Shown here piece after piece: positions 5,668-13,303 of a DNA stretch of 13,303 nucleotides. The notes under the pieces are model-generated. The model saw only the letters and a program-made list of their open reading frames with translations, did no database searches and was not told the origin of the DNA. The stretch lies in NCBI GenBank assembly GCA_043751715.1, contig JAYUZO010000193.1:1-13303 (forward strand). Direction: 5' to 3'. The first letter of the stretch is position 1. The number at the start of each line of letters is the position of its first letter. The translations under genes and the position numbers were made by a program. The DNA comes from JAAFHS01 sp043751715 (lineage in GTDB: Bacteria; Pseudomonadota; Alphaproteobacteria; Rhodobacterales; Rhodobacteraceae).

Positions 5668-6957
5668 ATGACCCAAAACTTGCTCAACCGCCGCTCATTC
5701 TTCAAATCCGCCACCGGCATGATCGCCACCGCCGCCGCCGTGCGCACGCTGTTGCCCGCAGGCGCATGGGCCAGCACCGCCACACCCGAGGTGACCGGGG
5801 CCAAGCTGGGCTACATCGCGCTGACAGACAGCGCCCCCCTGATCATTGCGCAGGAAAAGGGCTATTTTGCCGCCCATGGCATGACCGACATGCTGATCGA
5901 AAAGCAGGCCAGCTGGGGGGCCACGCGCGATAACATGGCGCTTGGGTCTGCGGCGGGTGGCATTGACGGCGGCCATATCCTGCGCCCCAAGGTGCATCTG
6001 TATGCCACAGGCAAGGTCATGCAGAACAACCTGCCCTTGCCGATGTATACCCTGCTGAACCTGAACGAACAGTGCCAGGGCATTTCCGTGGCGCAAGCCT
6101 ATGCCGAAACCGGCGTGGGACTTGATTCATCACCGCTGCGCGACGCCTTTGCCGCCAAGATGGCATCGGGTGCCGAAGTGCCGGTGGCGATGACGTTCCC
6201 CGGCGGCACGCATGACCTGTGGATGCGCTATTGGCTGGCGGCGGGTGGCATCGACCCTACCAAGGATGTGAACCTGATCGTGGTGCCGCCGCCACAGATG
6301 GTGGCGAACATGAAGGTTGGCAACATGGAGGCCTTTTGTGTGGGCGAGCCGTGGAATGAACAGCTGGTGAACCAGGGCATCGGCTTTACTGCTGCCACAA
6401 CGGGTGAGCTGTGGTCCAAACACCCCGAAAAGGTGCTGGGCATGCGGGCCGACTGGGTGGATGCCAACCCCAACGCCACCATCGCCATCATCGCCGCCGT
6501 GATCGAGGCGCAGATGTGGTGCGAAAACCCGGCCAACAAGGATGAGATGGCCACCATCGTGTCCAGCCGCCAATGGTACAACGTGCCGGTGGCCGATATC
6601 ATTGGCCGCATCAAGGGCGACATCAACTATGGCAATGGCCGGGTTGAATCAAAGCCCGATCTGGCGATGACGTTCTGGCGGGATGGGGCGGCGTCGTATC
6701 CATGGAAATCGCTCGACAGCTGGTTCATTACCGAAAACAAACGCTGGGGCATGCTGCCGGGCGATCTGGATACGGCGGCTTTGGTCGCCCAGACCAACCG
6801 CAGCGATCTGTGGTTGCAGGCGGCCGCTGTGCTGGGCCTGAATACGGCGGGCTTTGGTGACAGCCGCGGCGTGGAAACCATGTTTGACGGCAAGGTATTT
6901 GATCCCGCTAATCCGCAGGCTTACCTCGACAGCCTGTCGATCAAGGCCATGGCATAG
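5668..6957 (+). CDS. nrtA: Nitrate ABC transporter, periplasmic binding protein NrtA
   Basis: The product has 429 residues from the ATG at 5668. An in-frame ATG at 5656 would add MPAQ, but its only Shine-Dalgarno-like bases (AGG at 5653) touch it, whereas they lie about 11 nt before 5668. The N-terminus is a Tat signal: NRRSFFK (residues 7-13), a hydrophobic stretch (MIATAAAV), and a probable cut after AGAWA. The mature part has LGYIALTDSAPLIIAQEKGYF, GIDGGHIL, VVPPPQMVANM, CVGEPWNEQ and GAASYPWKS, all typical of the NrtA/CmpA nitrate and bicarbonate binding family. It captures nitrate or nitrite in the periplasm for NrtBC. Tat export implies the protein folds in the cytoplasm first. It is a paralogue of NasS, which lacks the signal. 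nrtB follows 12 nt later. Confidence 0.9.
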   Translation: MTQNLLNRRSFFKSATGMIATAAAVRTLLPAGAWASTATPEVTGAKLGYIALTDSAPLIIAQEKGYFAAHGMTDMLIEKQASWGATRDNMALGSAAGGIDGGHILRPKVHLYATGKVMQNNLPLPMYTLLNLNEQCQGISVAQAYAETGVGLDSSPLRDAFAAKMASGAEVPVAMTFPGGTHDLWMRYWLAAGGIDPTKDVNLIVVPPPQMVANMKVGNMEAFCVGEPWNEQLVNQGIGFTAATTGELWSKHPEKVLGMRADWVDANPNATIAIIAAVIEAQMWCENPANKDEMATIVSSRQWYNVPVADIIGRIKGDINYGNGRVESKPDLAMTFWRDGAASYPWKSLDSWFITENKRWGMLPGDLDTAALVAQTNRSDLWLQAAAVLGLNTAGFGDSRGVETMFDGKVFDPANPQAYLDSLSIKAMA

Positions 6958-6969
6958 GGGCGCGGGGGC

Positions 6970-7875
6970 ATGACCGTCACTGCATTGAAACGGGCCGATG
7001 CGGCCCCGCCAACCTCACCCGCGGCAAAAGTGCTGCCCTTGCCAACCCCTGCCCGCGTGTCCCCTGCCCGTGTGTCCCCAGCCTTCGGTACACGCGCAGG
7101 CACGTTCATGGCGCAAAGCGTGGTGCCGCCCGCCATTGTGTTGCTGATCCTGCTGGCCATCTGGCAGGTCGCCGCCGGGGGTGAAGGGTCGGGCCTGCCC
7201 ACGCCGCTGATGGTGTGGGACCAAAGCTATGAGCTGATCGTTTCACCCTTCTTTGTCTATGGCACACAGGACATCGGCCTTGGCTGGCGCGTGCTGACAT
7301 CGCTTGAACGCGTGGCCTACGGCTTTGGTCTGGCGTCAATTGTGGGCGTTCTGATCGGTGCCGTCATCGGCCAATCCATCTGGATGATGCGCGGCCTTGA
7401 TCCGATCTTTCAGGTTCTGCGCACGGTGCCGCCCTTGGCTTGGCTGCCTATCAGCCTTGCCGCCTTCATGGACAGCGGCCCATCGGCCATCTTTGTGATC
7501 TTTATCACCGCCATCTGGCCCATCATCATCAACACTGCCGCTGGCGTGCGCGCCATCCCGCAGGATTACCGCAATGTCGCCGCCGTGCTGCGCCTGAACC
7601 AGATCGAGTTCTTCTTCAAGATCATGATCCCCGCCGCCGCCCCCTACATCTTTTCCGGCCTGCGCATTGGTGTTGGCCTGTCATGGCTTGCCATCGTCGC
7701 CGCTGAAATGCTGACCGGTGGCGTGGGCATCGGATTCTTTATCTGGGACGCATGGAATTCATCCCGCCTGACCGACATCATCGTCGCACTTGCCTACATC
7801 GGCGTGACCGGTTTTGTGCTGGACCGGTTCGTGGGTTGGTTCGGGCGCGTGGTTTCGCGCGGCACAGCGGCATAG
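6970..7875 (+). CDS. nrtB: Nitrate ABC transporter permease NrtB
   Basis: The product has 301 residues. An Ala/Pro-rich N-terminal tail of about 45 residues contains a short duplication (PARVSPARVSP), encoded by two 15-bp near-repeats at 7051-7080. The first membrane segment is VVPPAIVLLILLAIWQVAAG (about 51-70), and further segments lie near 113-138, 155-195 and 230-290. The cytoplasmic EAA-type loop that docks the ATPase reads AAGVRAIPQDYRNVAAVLRLNQIEFFFKIMIPAAAPYIFSGLRIG. The C-terminal part has the SWLAIVAAEML and IWDAWNSSRLTDIIVALAYIG segments characteristic of nitrate/taurine-type permeases. It forms the inner-membrane channel with NrtC. A weak G-rich ribosome binding site precedes the ATG. 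The N-terminal tail may be longer than usual for the family. Confidence 0.92.
   Translation: MTVTALKRADAAPPTSPAAKVLPLPTPARVSPARVSPAFGTRAGTFMAQSVVPPAIVLLILLAIWQVAAGGEGSGLPTPLMVWDQSYELIVSPFFVYGTQDIGLGWRVLTSLERVAYGFGLASIVGVLIGAVIGQSIWMMRGLDPIFQVLRTVPPLAWLPISLAAFMDSGPSAIFVIFITAIWPIIINTAAGVRAIPQDYRNVAAVLRLNQIEFFFKIMIPAAAPYIFSGLRIGVGLSWLAIVAAEMLTGGVGIGFFIWDAWNSSRLTDIIVALAYIGVTGFVLDRFVGWFGRVVSRGTAA
7051..7080 (+). repeat. 15-bp tandem duplication in nrtB
   Basis: GCCCGCGTGTCCCCT (7051-7065) is followed directly by GCCCGTGTGTCCCCA (7066-7080), with two mismatches. In frame it encodes two ARVSP units in the Pro-rich N-terminal tail of NrtB. Confidence 0.8.
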
Positions 7876-7885
7876 GGGGCCTGAC

Positions 7886-8680
7886 ATGAGCTATCTGAAA
7901 ATTGACCGCGTGGTGAAGTCCTTTACCAATGGCGCCAAGGTAACCGAAGTCTTGCAGGATATCCGCCTGACCATCGACAAGGGCGAATTCGTGTCGATCA
8001 TCGGCCATTCCGGCTGCGGCAAATCCACCCTGCTGAACCTGATCGGCGGCCTGACACAGGTCACAACCGGCGCCATCAAGCTGGAAGGGCGCGAGGTAAA
8101 CGCCCCCGGCCCCGACCGCGCCATCGTGTTCCAGAACCACAGCCTGCTGCCGTGGCTTTCGGTTTATGACAACGTCAAGCTGGCCGTGACCAAGGTGTTC
8201 GGTTCCACCAAATCCAAGGCCGAACGCCACGACTGGATCATACGCAACCTTGACCTTGTGCAGATGACCCATGCCGCCGACAAGCGCCCCGGCGAAATTT
8301 CCGGCGGCATGCGCCAGCGTGTGGGCATCGCGCGGGCCTTGGCGATGGAACCCAAAATCCTGCTGCTGGATGAACCCTTTGGCGCGCTTGATGCGTTGAC
8401 CCGCGCCCATCTTCAGGACGCGGTGATGGATATCCACGCCCGCCTGAAAAACACCATGATCATGATCACCCATGACATTGACGAAGCCGTGCTGCTGGCC
8501 GACCGCGTGGTGATGATGACCAATGGCCCGGCGGCAACAATTGGCGAGGTGCTGACCGTGCCCCTGCCCCGCCCGCGTGACCGCATCGCCCTTGCCAGCC
8601 ACCCCGATTACGTCCGCGCGCGCGAAGGTGTTTTGCGGTTCCTGTATGAACGGCACAAATTCGTGGAGGCCGCAGAATGA
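7886..8680 (+). CDS. nrtC: Nitrate ABC transporter ATP-binding protein
   Basis: The product has 264 residues. The start at 7886 is chosen over upstream in-frame codons because it follows the nrtB stop and has AGGGGG at 7874-7879. All ABC ATPase motifs are present: Walker A GHSGCGKST (40-48), the Q-loop FQNHSLLPW, the signature ISGGMRQR, Walker B ILLLDEPFGALD, and the switch histidine in MIMITHDIDEA. It energises nitrate import with NrtB. It is a single-domain form (NrtD-like) without the C-terminal binding-protein-like domain of cyanobacterial NrtC, so nitrate-dependent gating of that kind is not expected. The symbol could equally be nrtD or nasD. Its stop overlaps nirB by 4 bp. Confidence 0.92.
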   Translation: MSYLKIDRVVKSFTNGAKVTEVLQDIRLTIDKGEFVSIIGHSGCGKSTLLNLIGGLTQVTTGAIKLEGREVNAPGPDRAIVFQNHSLLPWLSVYDNVKLAVTKVFGSTKSKAERHDWIIRNLDLVQMTHAADKRPGEISGGMRQRVGIARALAMEPKILLLDEPFGALDALTRAHLQDAVMDIHARLKNTMIMITHDIDEAVLLADRVVMMTNGPAATIGEVLTVPLPRPRDRIALASHPDYVRAREGVLRFLYERHKFVEAAE

Positions 8681-11103
8681 CCCGCAAACTGGTAATCATC
8701 GGCGCAGGCATGGCCTCTGGCCGCCTGCTGGAACAGATTTTTGATGCCGGCGCTGATGTCGAGGTAACCCTGTTCAACGCCGAACCCCGTGGCAACTATA
8801 ACCGCCTGATGCTGTCGCCCGTGCTGTCGGGTGAGAAAACTTACGAACAGATCGTCACACATGACGCAGACTGGTACGCCGCCCATAACGTCGATTGCCG
8901 CTTTGGTGAGGCGGTGGTGAAAATCGACCGCGCCAACCGCGTGGTCTATTCAAACGCGGGCGGCGTGCCCTATGATCAGCTGGTCATTGCCACCGGCTCT
9001 GCCCCCTTCATCATCCCCGTGCCGGGCAAGGATCTGCCGGGCGTCGTCACCTACCGTGATCTGGAAGATACCAACGCCATGATCGCCATGTCAAAACCCG
9101 GTGCCAAGGCCGTGGTCATCGGCGGTGGCCTGCTGGGGCTGGAGGCCGCCGCAGGCATGGCCGCGCGCGGCACCGAAGTGACCGTGATCCACCTTATGGG
9201 CCACCTGATGGAACGTCAGCTAGACCCTGCGGCCGCGTATCTGTTGCAAAAGGATCTCGAATCCAAAGGCATCCGCATTCACTGCAAGGGTGCGACCAAG
9301 GCCATTCTGGGCAATACCCATGTCGAGGCTGTGCTGTTGGACGATGGCACGGTTTACGACGCAGACCTTGTCTGCATGGCCGTTGGCATTCGCCCCGAGG
9401 TGCGCCTTGCCAATGACGCGCATCTGGATGTGGGGCGTGGCATCACCGTGAATGATTGCCTGCAAACCTCTGATCCACACATCTTTGCCCTTGGCGAATG
9501 TGTCGAACATGACAAGCAACTGTTTGGCCTAGTCGCACCGCTGTACGATCAGGCACGCGTTCTGGCTGCCACCCTGCTGGGGCAGGACGCAGCGTTCCGG
9601 CCCGTGCAGACGGCAACCAAGCTGAAGGTCACAGGCGTTGATCTGTTCAGCGCCGGTGATTTTGCCGATGCGCCGGGGCGTGAAGATATCGTGTTCCGTG
9701 ATCCGGGGCGTGGCGTGTACAAACGCCTGATCCTTGAAGGTGATAAACTGATCGGGGCCGTCATGTATGGCGATACCGCCGATGGCGCATGGTTCTTTGG
9801 CCTTATCAAGGACGCCACCCCCGTTGATGCCATGCGCGATACGCTGATCTTTGGCCCCGCCTTTGCCGGGGGGGCCACTGCAAACCCTTTGGCAGCCGTT
9901 GCAGCCTTGCCGCTTGATGCGGAAATCTGTGGCTGTAACGGCGTGTGCAAAGGTAAGATCATCGAGGCAATCACCGCCGGTGCCACCACGCTTGATGCTG
10001 TGCGCGCCACCACCAAGGCCAGCAGCAGCTGCGGCACCTGCACGGGGTTGGTGGAACAGGTCATGGCCTTTACGCTGGGCGATGCCTTTACCGCCAACGC
10101 CAACCCGCCCATGTGCAAATGCACTGACCACACACACGAAGACGTGCGCCGCCTGATCAAATCCATGGGCCTGAAATCCATTCCCGCTGTCATGCAGGAA
10201 CTGGGCTGGAAAACCGTAGGCGGCTGTGCCTCTTGCCGCCCGGCGCTGAATTACTACCTGATCTCCGACTGGCCGACCGAGTATGTGGATGACCGGCAAA
10301 GCCGTTTCGTGAACGAACGCAACCATGCCAATATCCAGAAAGACGGCACCTATTCCGTTGTGCCGCGCATGTGGGGCGGGGTAACAACCGCCGCCGAACT
10401 CCGCGCCATCGCCGATGCCGCTGATCGCTACGCCGTGCCGATGATCAAGGTGACAGGTGGCCAGCGGATTGATCTGCTGGGTGTGAAGAAAGAGGATCTG
10501 CCCGGCATCTGGTCAGATTTCAATGCCGCAGGCATGGTCAGCGGCCATGCCTATGCCAAGGGCCTGCGCACGGTGAAAACCTGTGTGGGCACGGAATTCT
10601 GCCGCTTTGGCACGCAGGACAGCACCGGGCTGGGGATCAAGCTGGAGAAACTGCTCTGGGGCTCATGGACGCCCGCCAAGGTGAAACTTGGCGTGTCAGG
10701 CTGCCCGCGCAACTGCGCCGAGGCGACGTGCAAGGACGTGGGCGTGGTCTGTGTGGACAGCGGGTATGAAATCAGCGTGGCCGGTGCTGCGGGCATGGAC
10801 GTGCGCGAAACCGAATTTCTGCTGAAGGCCGAGACCGAGGCCGAGGTGATGGAGGTGATCGCAGCCTTTGTGCAGCTGTACCGCGAAAACGCGCGCTATC
10901 TGCACCGCATCTACAAATGGGTGGCCAAGGTGGGGCTGGACTGGTGCCGTGAACAGGTGGCCGATCCGGCCATCAGGCGCGCGCTGTATGACCGCTTCAT
11001 GCTGTCACAATCCATCTACCAGACTGATCCATGGGCCGAACATGCCGCCCAACCTGCCGCATGGGCCCCGGTCGCCGATCTGACATTGCAGGCCGCAGAA
11101 TGA
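8677..11103 (+). CDS. nirB: Assimilatory nitrite reductase [NAD(P)H], large subunit
   Basis: The product has 808 residues, near the family's usual length. Domains in order: an FAD/NAD oxidoreductase with IIGAGMASG (7-15) and VVIGGGLLG (146-154); a BFD-like [2Fe-2S] module with C418, C420, C452 and C455; a second BFD-like module with C480, C482, C517 and C520; and a sirohaem/[4Fe-4S] reductase with C636 and C642 (CVGTEFC) and C676 and C680 (CPRNC). It reduces nitrite to ammonium with six electrons from NADH in the cytoplasm. In Paracoccus denitrificans the equivalent (NasB) also feeds electrons through the NirD-like NasG to the nitrate reductase. GGAGG at 8665-8669 and an ATGA overlap with nrtC give coupled translation. 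The gene is intact. Confidence 0.95.
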   Translation: MTRKLVIIGAGMASGRLLEQIFDAGADVEVTLFNAEPRGNYNRLMLSPVLSGEKTYEQIVTHDADWYAAHNVDCRFGEAVVKIDRANRVVYSNAGGVPYDQLVIATGSAPFIIPVPGKDLPGVVTYRDLEDTNAMIAMSKPGAKAVVIGGGLLGLEAAAGMAARGTEVTVIHLMGHLMERQLDPAAAYLLQKDLESKGIRIHCKGATKAILGNTHVEAVLLDDGTVYDADLVCMAVGIRPEVRLANDAHLDVGRGITVNDCLQTSDPHIFALGECVEHDKQLFGLVAPLYDQARVLAATLLGQDAAFRPVQTATKLKVTGVDLFSAGDFADAPGREDIVFRDPGRGVYKRLILEGDKLIGAVMYGDTADGAWFFGLIKDATPVDAMRDTLIFGPAFAGGATANPLAAVAALPLDAEICGCNGVCKGKIIEAITAGATTLDAVRATTKASSSCGTCTGLVEQVMAFTLGDAFTANANPPMCKCTDHTHEDVRRLIKSMGLKSIPAVMQELGWKTVGGCASCRPALNYYLISDWPTEYVDDRQSRFVNERNHANIQKDGTYSVVPRMWGGVTTAAELRAIADAADRYAVPMIKVTGGQRIDLLGVKKEDLPGIWSDFNAAGMVSGHAYAKGLRTVKTCVGTEFCRFGTQDSTGLGIKLEKLLWGSWTPAKVKLGVSGCPRNCAEATCKDVGVVCVDSGYEISVAGAAGMDVRETEFLLKAETEAEVMEVIAAFVQLYRENARYLHRIYKWVAKVGLDWCREQVADPAIRRALYDRFMLSQSIYQTDPWAEHAAQPAAWAPVADLTLQAAE

Positions 11104-11438
11104 CGCATTTCATTGATATCGCGGCCCTGTCCGACATCCCGCCCCAAGGCGCGCGGCTGGTGAAAACCGAAGCTGGCTGTGTGGCGGTGTTCCGCACGGC
11201 GGATGACCGGGTCTTTGCCCTGCAGGACCGCTGCCTGCACAAGGGCGGGCCTTTATCCGAGGGCATCGTGCATGGCACATCCGTCACTTGCCCGCTGCAT
11301 GCCTGGGTGTTCGATCTGAACACAGGGGCGGCGCAGGGGGCGGATGAAGGCGCGGTGCGGACCTATGCCGTCAAGGTTGAAGGCGGGCGCGTCTGGCTGG
11401 ACGCAGGGCTGGCTGCGCAAAAGCGGACAGCGGCATGA
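11100..11438 (+). CDS. nirD: Nitrite reductase small subunit / Rieske-type ferredoxin
   Basis: The product has 112 residues and overlaps nirB by 4 bp (ATGA). It is a Rieske [2Fe-2S] protein with the full ligand set, C45-x-H47 in RCLHKGG and C64-x-x-H67 in CPLHAW. Many enteric NirD proteins lack these residues, so this one resembles cluster-bearing NasG-type proteins. It probably carries electrons from NirB to the sirohaem site and, since no separate ferredoxin or NADH-reductase gene is seen before nasA, to the nitrate reductase as well. That second role is inferred from Paracoccus nas systems. The start is fixed by the overlap and by AGG at 11090-11092. Confidence 0.92.
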   Translation: MTHFIDIAALSDIPPQGARLVKTEAGCVAVFRTADDRVFALQDRCLHKGGPLSEGIVHGTSVTCPLHAWVFDLNTGAAQGADEGAVRTYAVKVEGGRVWLDAGLAAQKRTAA

Positions 11439-13303
11439 CCAAACGCCCCCCCACCCCCACCCCCTCCCCACAGGGGGGAGGGGAGGCGCATGTTCTGACA
11501 ACCTGCCCGTATTGCGGCGTGGGCTGTGGGGTGCGCGCCACGGCGGGGCAAGGTGGCGTGGCGATTGTGGGCGATGAAAGCCATCCGGCCAACAGGGGCA
11601 AGCTCTGCGTCAAGGGCGCGGCCTTGGGCGAAACACTGGGCATGGCAAACCGCCTGCTTGCACCCCAAATCGGCGGTTTGCCCGCCACATGGGACACGGC
11701 ACTTGATCTGATCGCCACGCGGTTCAGGGCCACCATCGCCACGCATGGCCCTGATTCTGTGGCCTTCTATGTCTCTGGTCAGCTGCTGACCGAAGATTAC
11801 TACGTCGCCAACAAGCTGATGAAAGGCTTCATCGGCAGCGCCAACATCGACACCAATTCGCGCCTGTGCATGGCCAGCAGCGTCGCAGGCCACAAACGCG
11901 CCTTTGGCACTGATACCGTGCCCGGCCAATACGAAGACCTTGAACTGGCTGATCTGGTGGTCCTCACTGGGTCCAACCTCGCATGGTGCCACCCTGTGCT
12001 GTATCAGCGCCTTGCCGCTGCCAAGGCTGCGCGCCCAACGATGCAAGTGGTGGTCATTGATCCCCGCCGCACCGCCACCTGCGATCTTGCCGATCTGCAC
12101 CTGCCCCTCACCCCCGGCGCGGATGCCACGCTGTTCAACCTGCTGCTGACGCATCTGGCCGACCATGGCCAGACCGACCCCGCCTTCCTGACCCATGTCA
12201 CAGGCTATGCCGCCACCCTGCAAACCGCCCGCCTTGCCAACCCCGCCGATACCGGCCTTTCCCCCGCCGACCTTGCCCGTTTCCTGACCCTCTGGGCGCA
12301 ATCCGAACGCGTGGTCACAGTCTATTCCCAAGGCATCAACCAATCCGATACCGGCACCGACAAGGTCAATGCCATCATCAACTGCCACCTTGCCACCGGT
12401 CGCATCGGCCGCCCCGGCATGGGCCCGTTCAGCATCACCGGCCAGCCCAACGCCATGGGCGGGCGCGAGGTGGGCGGCATGGCCAACACCCTTGCCTGCC
12501 ATCTGGAGATTGAAAACCCCACCCACCGCGCAGCCGTACAAACCTTCTGGAACGCACCCACCATCGCCACCAAACCGGGGCTCAAGGCCGTGGACATGTT
12601 CCGCGCTGTGGAATCCGGCCAGATCAAGGCGCTGTGGATCATCCACACCAACCCCGCCGTCACCATGCCCGAGGCTGACCGCGTGGCCCGCGCCATCTCC
12701 GCCTGCGATTTCACCGTGGTCAGCGATGTGACAGCCCACACCGATACAGCCCGCCTTGCCCAAGTGTTGCTGCCCGCCACCGCCTGGGGCGAAAAGAATG
12801 GCACGGTAACCAATTCCGAACGCATGATCAGCCGCCAACGCGCGTTTCTGCCCGCACCGGGGCAGGCCCGGCCTGATTGGTGGCAACTGGCGCAGGTCGC
12901 ACAGCGCATGGGCTTTGCCGGGTTTGAATGGGCCAGCCCCGCCGAAATTTTCCGCGAACATGCGGCCCTGTCCGGTATCGCAGGGGGCTTGGGCAGCGAT
13001 TTTGATATATCCACCAAGGCGTCGGTCAGTGATGCCGACTACGCCGCCATGCAACCCTTTGTCTGGCCGCAATCGGCCAACCGCCAAGGCGGCCGGTTCT
13101 TTGCCGATGGCCGTTTCCACACGCACGACGGGCGCGCGCGGATGTTGCCCATTGCCACCACCGTACCCCAAACCCACGCCTTCCGCCTGAACACCGGCCG
13201 CATCCGTGATCAGTGGCATACCATGACGCGCACCGGCACCTCTGCCCGCCTGTCGGCCCATCTGGCCGAACCTTTCCTTGAAATCCACCCCGCTGATGCC
13301 GCC
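11435..13303 (+). CDS. nasA: Assimilatory nitrate reductase catalytic subunit, 3' end cut by window
   Basis: The frame from the ATG at 11435 (ATGA overlap with nirD) is open to the last base, giving 623 residues; the family is usually 700-900, so the C-terminus lies outside. After an odd Pro/Gly-rich tail (residues 4-17) comes the [4Fe-4S] motif C24-x2-C27-x3-C31 with C58 in GKLC. Then follow the molybdopterin-guanine-dinucleotide-binding domains, with the likely molybdenum ligand C145 in NSRLCM, GSNLAWCHP, GRPGMGPFSITGQPNAMGGREVGG near 325-350, and GEKNGTVTNSERMISRQR near 450. It reduces nitrate to nitrite in the cytoplasm; there is no Tat signal. Whether it carries a C-terminal BFD-like [2Fe-2S] domain cannot be seen. 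The same protein is called NasC in Paracoccus. No alternative ATG/GTG start exists between 11435 and the cysteine motif. Confidence 0.95.
   Translation, partial: MTKRPPTPTPSPQGGGEAHVLTTCPYCGVGCGVRATAGQGGVAIVGDESHPANRGKLCVKGAALGETLGMANRLLAPQIGGLPATWDTALDLIATRFRATIATHGPDSVAFYVSGQLLTEDYYVANKLMKGFIGSANIDTNSRLCMASSVAGHKRAFGTDTVPGQYEDLELADLVVLTGSNLAWCHPVLYQRLAAAKAARPTMQVVVIDPRRTATCDLADLHLPLTPGADATLFNLLLTHLADHGQTDPAFLTHVTGYAATLQTARLANPADTGLSPADLARFLTLWAQSERVVTVYSQGINQSDTGTDKVNAIINCHLATGRIGRPGMGPFSITGQPNAMGGREVGGMANTLACHLEIENPTHRAAVQTFWNAPTIATKPGLKAVDMFRAVESGQIKALWIIHTNPAVTMPEADRVARAISACDFTVVSDVTAHTDTARLAQVLLPATAWGEKNGTVTNSERMISRQRAFLPAPGQARPDWWQLAQVAQRMGFAGFEWASPAEIFREHAALSGIAGGLGSDFDISTKASVSDADYAAMQPFVWPQSANRQGGRFFADGRFHTHDGRARMLPIATTVPQTHAFRLNTGRIRDQWHTMTRTGTSARLSAHLAEPFLEIHPADAA
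11446..11486. repeat. C/G-rich palindromic mini-repeat inside the start of nasA
   Basis: Four C runs of 7, 5, 5 and 4 bases (11446-11469), separated by single A, A and T, are followed by a mirror G-rich half. CCCCTCCCC (11461-11469) and GGGGAGGGG (11475-11483) form a perfect 9-bp stem with a 5-nt loop. Such CCCTCCCC..GGGGAGGG palindromes are widespread dispersed elements between alphaproteobacterial genes and give familiar spurious peptides such as PHPLPTGGRG in other frames. Here it sits within nasA and is read in frame as RPPTPTPSPQGGGE. Confidence 0.7.

Noticed and set aside
5367..5933. 188-codon plus-strand frame through the leader into nrtA
   Set aside because: The part over nrtA is out of frame with it, the product is Arg/His-rich and not protein-like, and the hairpins explain the leader better.
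7778..8656. 292-codon minus-strand frame opposite nrtC
   Set aside because: It is a His/Gln/Gly-rich shadow of a gene with all ABC ATPase motifs and shows no protein features of its own.
11363..13288. 641-codon open frame on the minus strand opposite nasA
   Set aside because: Its Gly/His/Ala-rich product resembles no family, and it runs against the clearly conserved nasA. GC-rich codon bias makes long antisense frames common.

Overview
The window reads as chromosome from an alphaproteobacterium, most likely of the Rhodobacteraceae (Rhodobacter/Paracoccus/roseobacter type). The DNA is GC-rich with strong G/C bias at third codon positions. It has the membrane-bound urate hydroxylase PuuD, a DUF2125-type exported protein typical of Rhodobacterales as I recall, and a NasTS-controlled nitrate assimilation locus. 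The theme is nitrogen scavenging: urate breakdown on the left, nitrate uptake and reduction on the right. No mobile element, tRNA, rRNA or CRISPR array is visible.

Left block (1-3480). The window opens inside uraH (hydroxyisourate hydrolase, C-terminal 56 residues, ending YRGS). A DUF2125-like exported protein of unknown function follows (263-1765). A small NIPSNAP-family gene on the minus strand (1766-2098) abuts it stop to stop with no spacer. A divergent gap of 161 bp leads to puuD (2260-3480), a membrane urate hydroxylase with a fused cytochrome c domain. PuuD makes 5-hydroxyisourate and UraH hydrolyses it, so the two are consecutive steps even though two unrelated-looking genes separate them.

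Right block (3607-13303, all plus strand). nasT (ANTAR antiterminator) and nasS (cytosolic nitrate/nitrite sensor) overlap by 4 bp. A roughly 300-bp leader follows, and then nrtA-nrtB-nrtC (nitrate ABC importer), nirB-nirD (NADH nitrite reductase) and nasA (assimilatory nitrate reductase, cut by the window end). Four of the junctions are ATGA overlaps. In the known model NasS holds NasT until nitrate or nitrite binds; freed NasT then binds two adjacent RNA hairpins with six-base loops (A at position 1, G at position 4) and prevents termination. The leader between nasS and nrtA contains such a pair with perfect stems at 5479-5522. A weaker, partly repeated copy lies about 100 nt upstream.

Most worth checking: the possibly duplicated NasT target in the leader, and a C/G-rich palindromic mini-repeat at the start of nasA. 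That repeat is translated in frame and forms a textbook G-quadruplex motif on the template strand. I did not find a wholly novel system; the operon is of a known type with unusual details.
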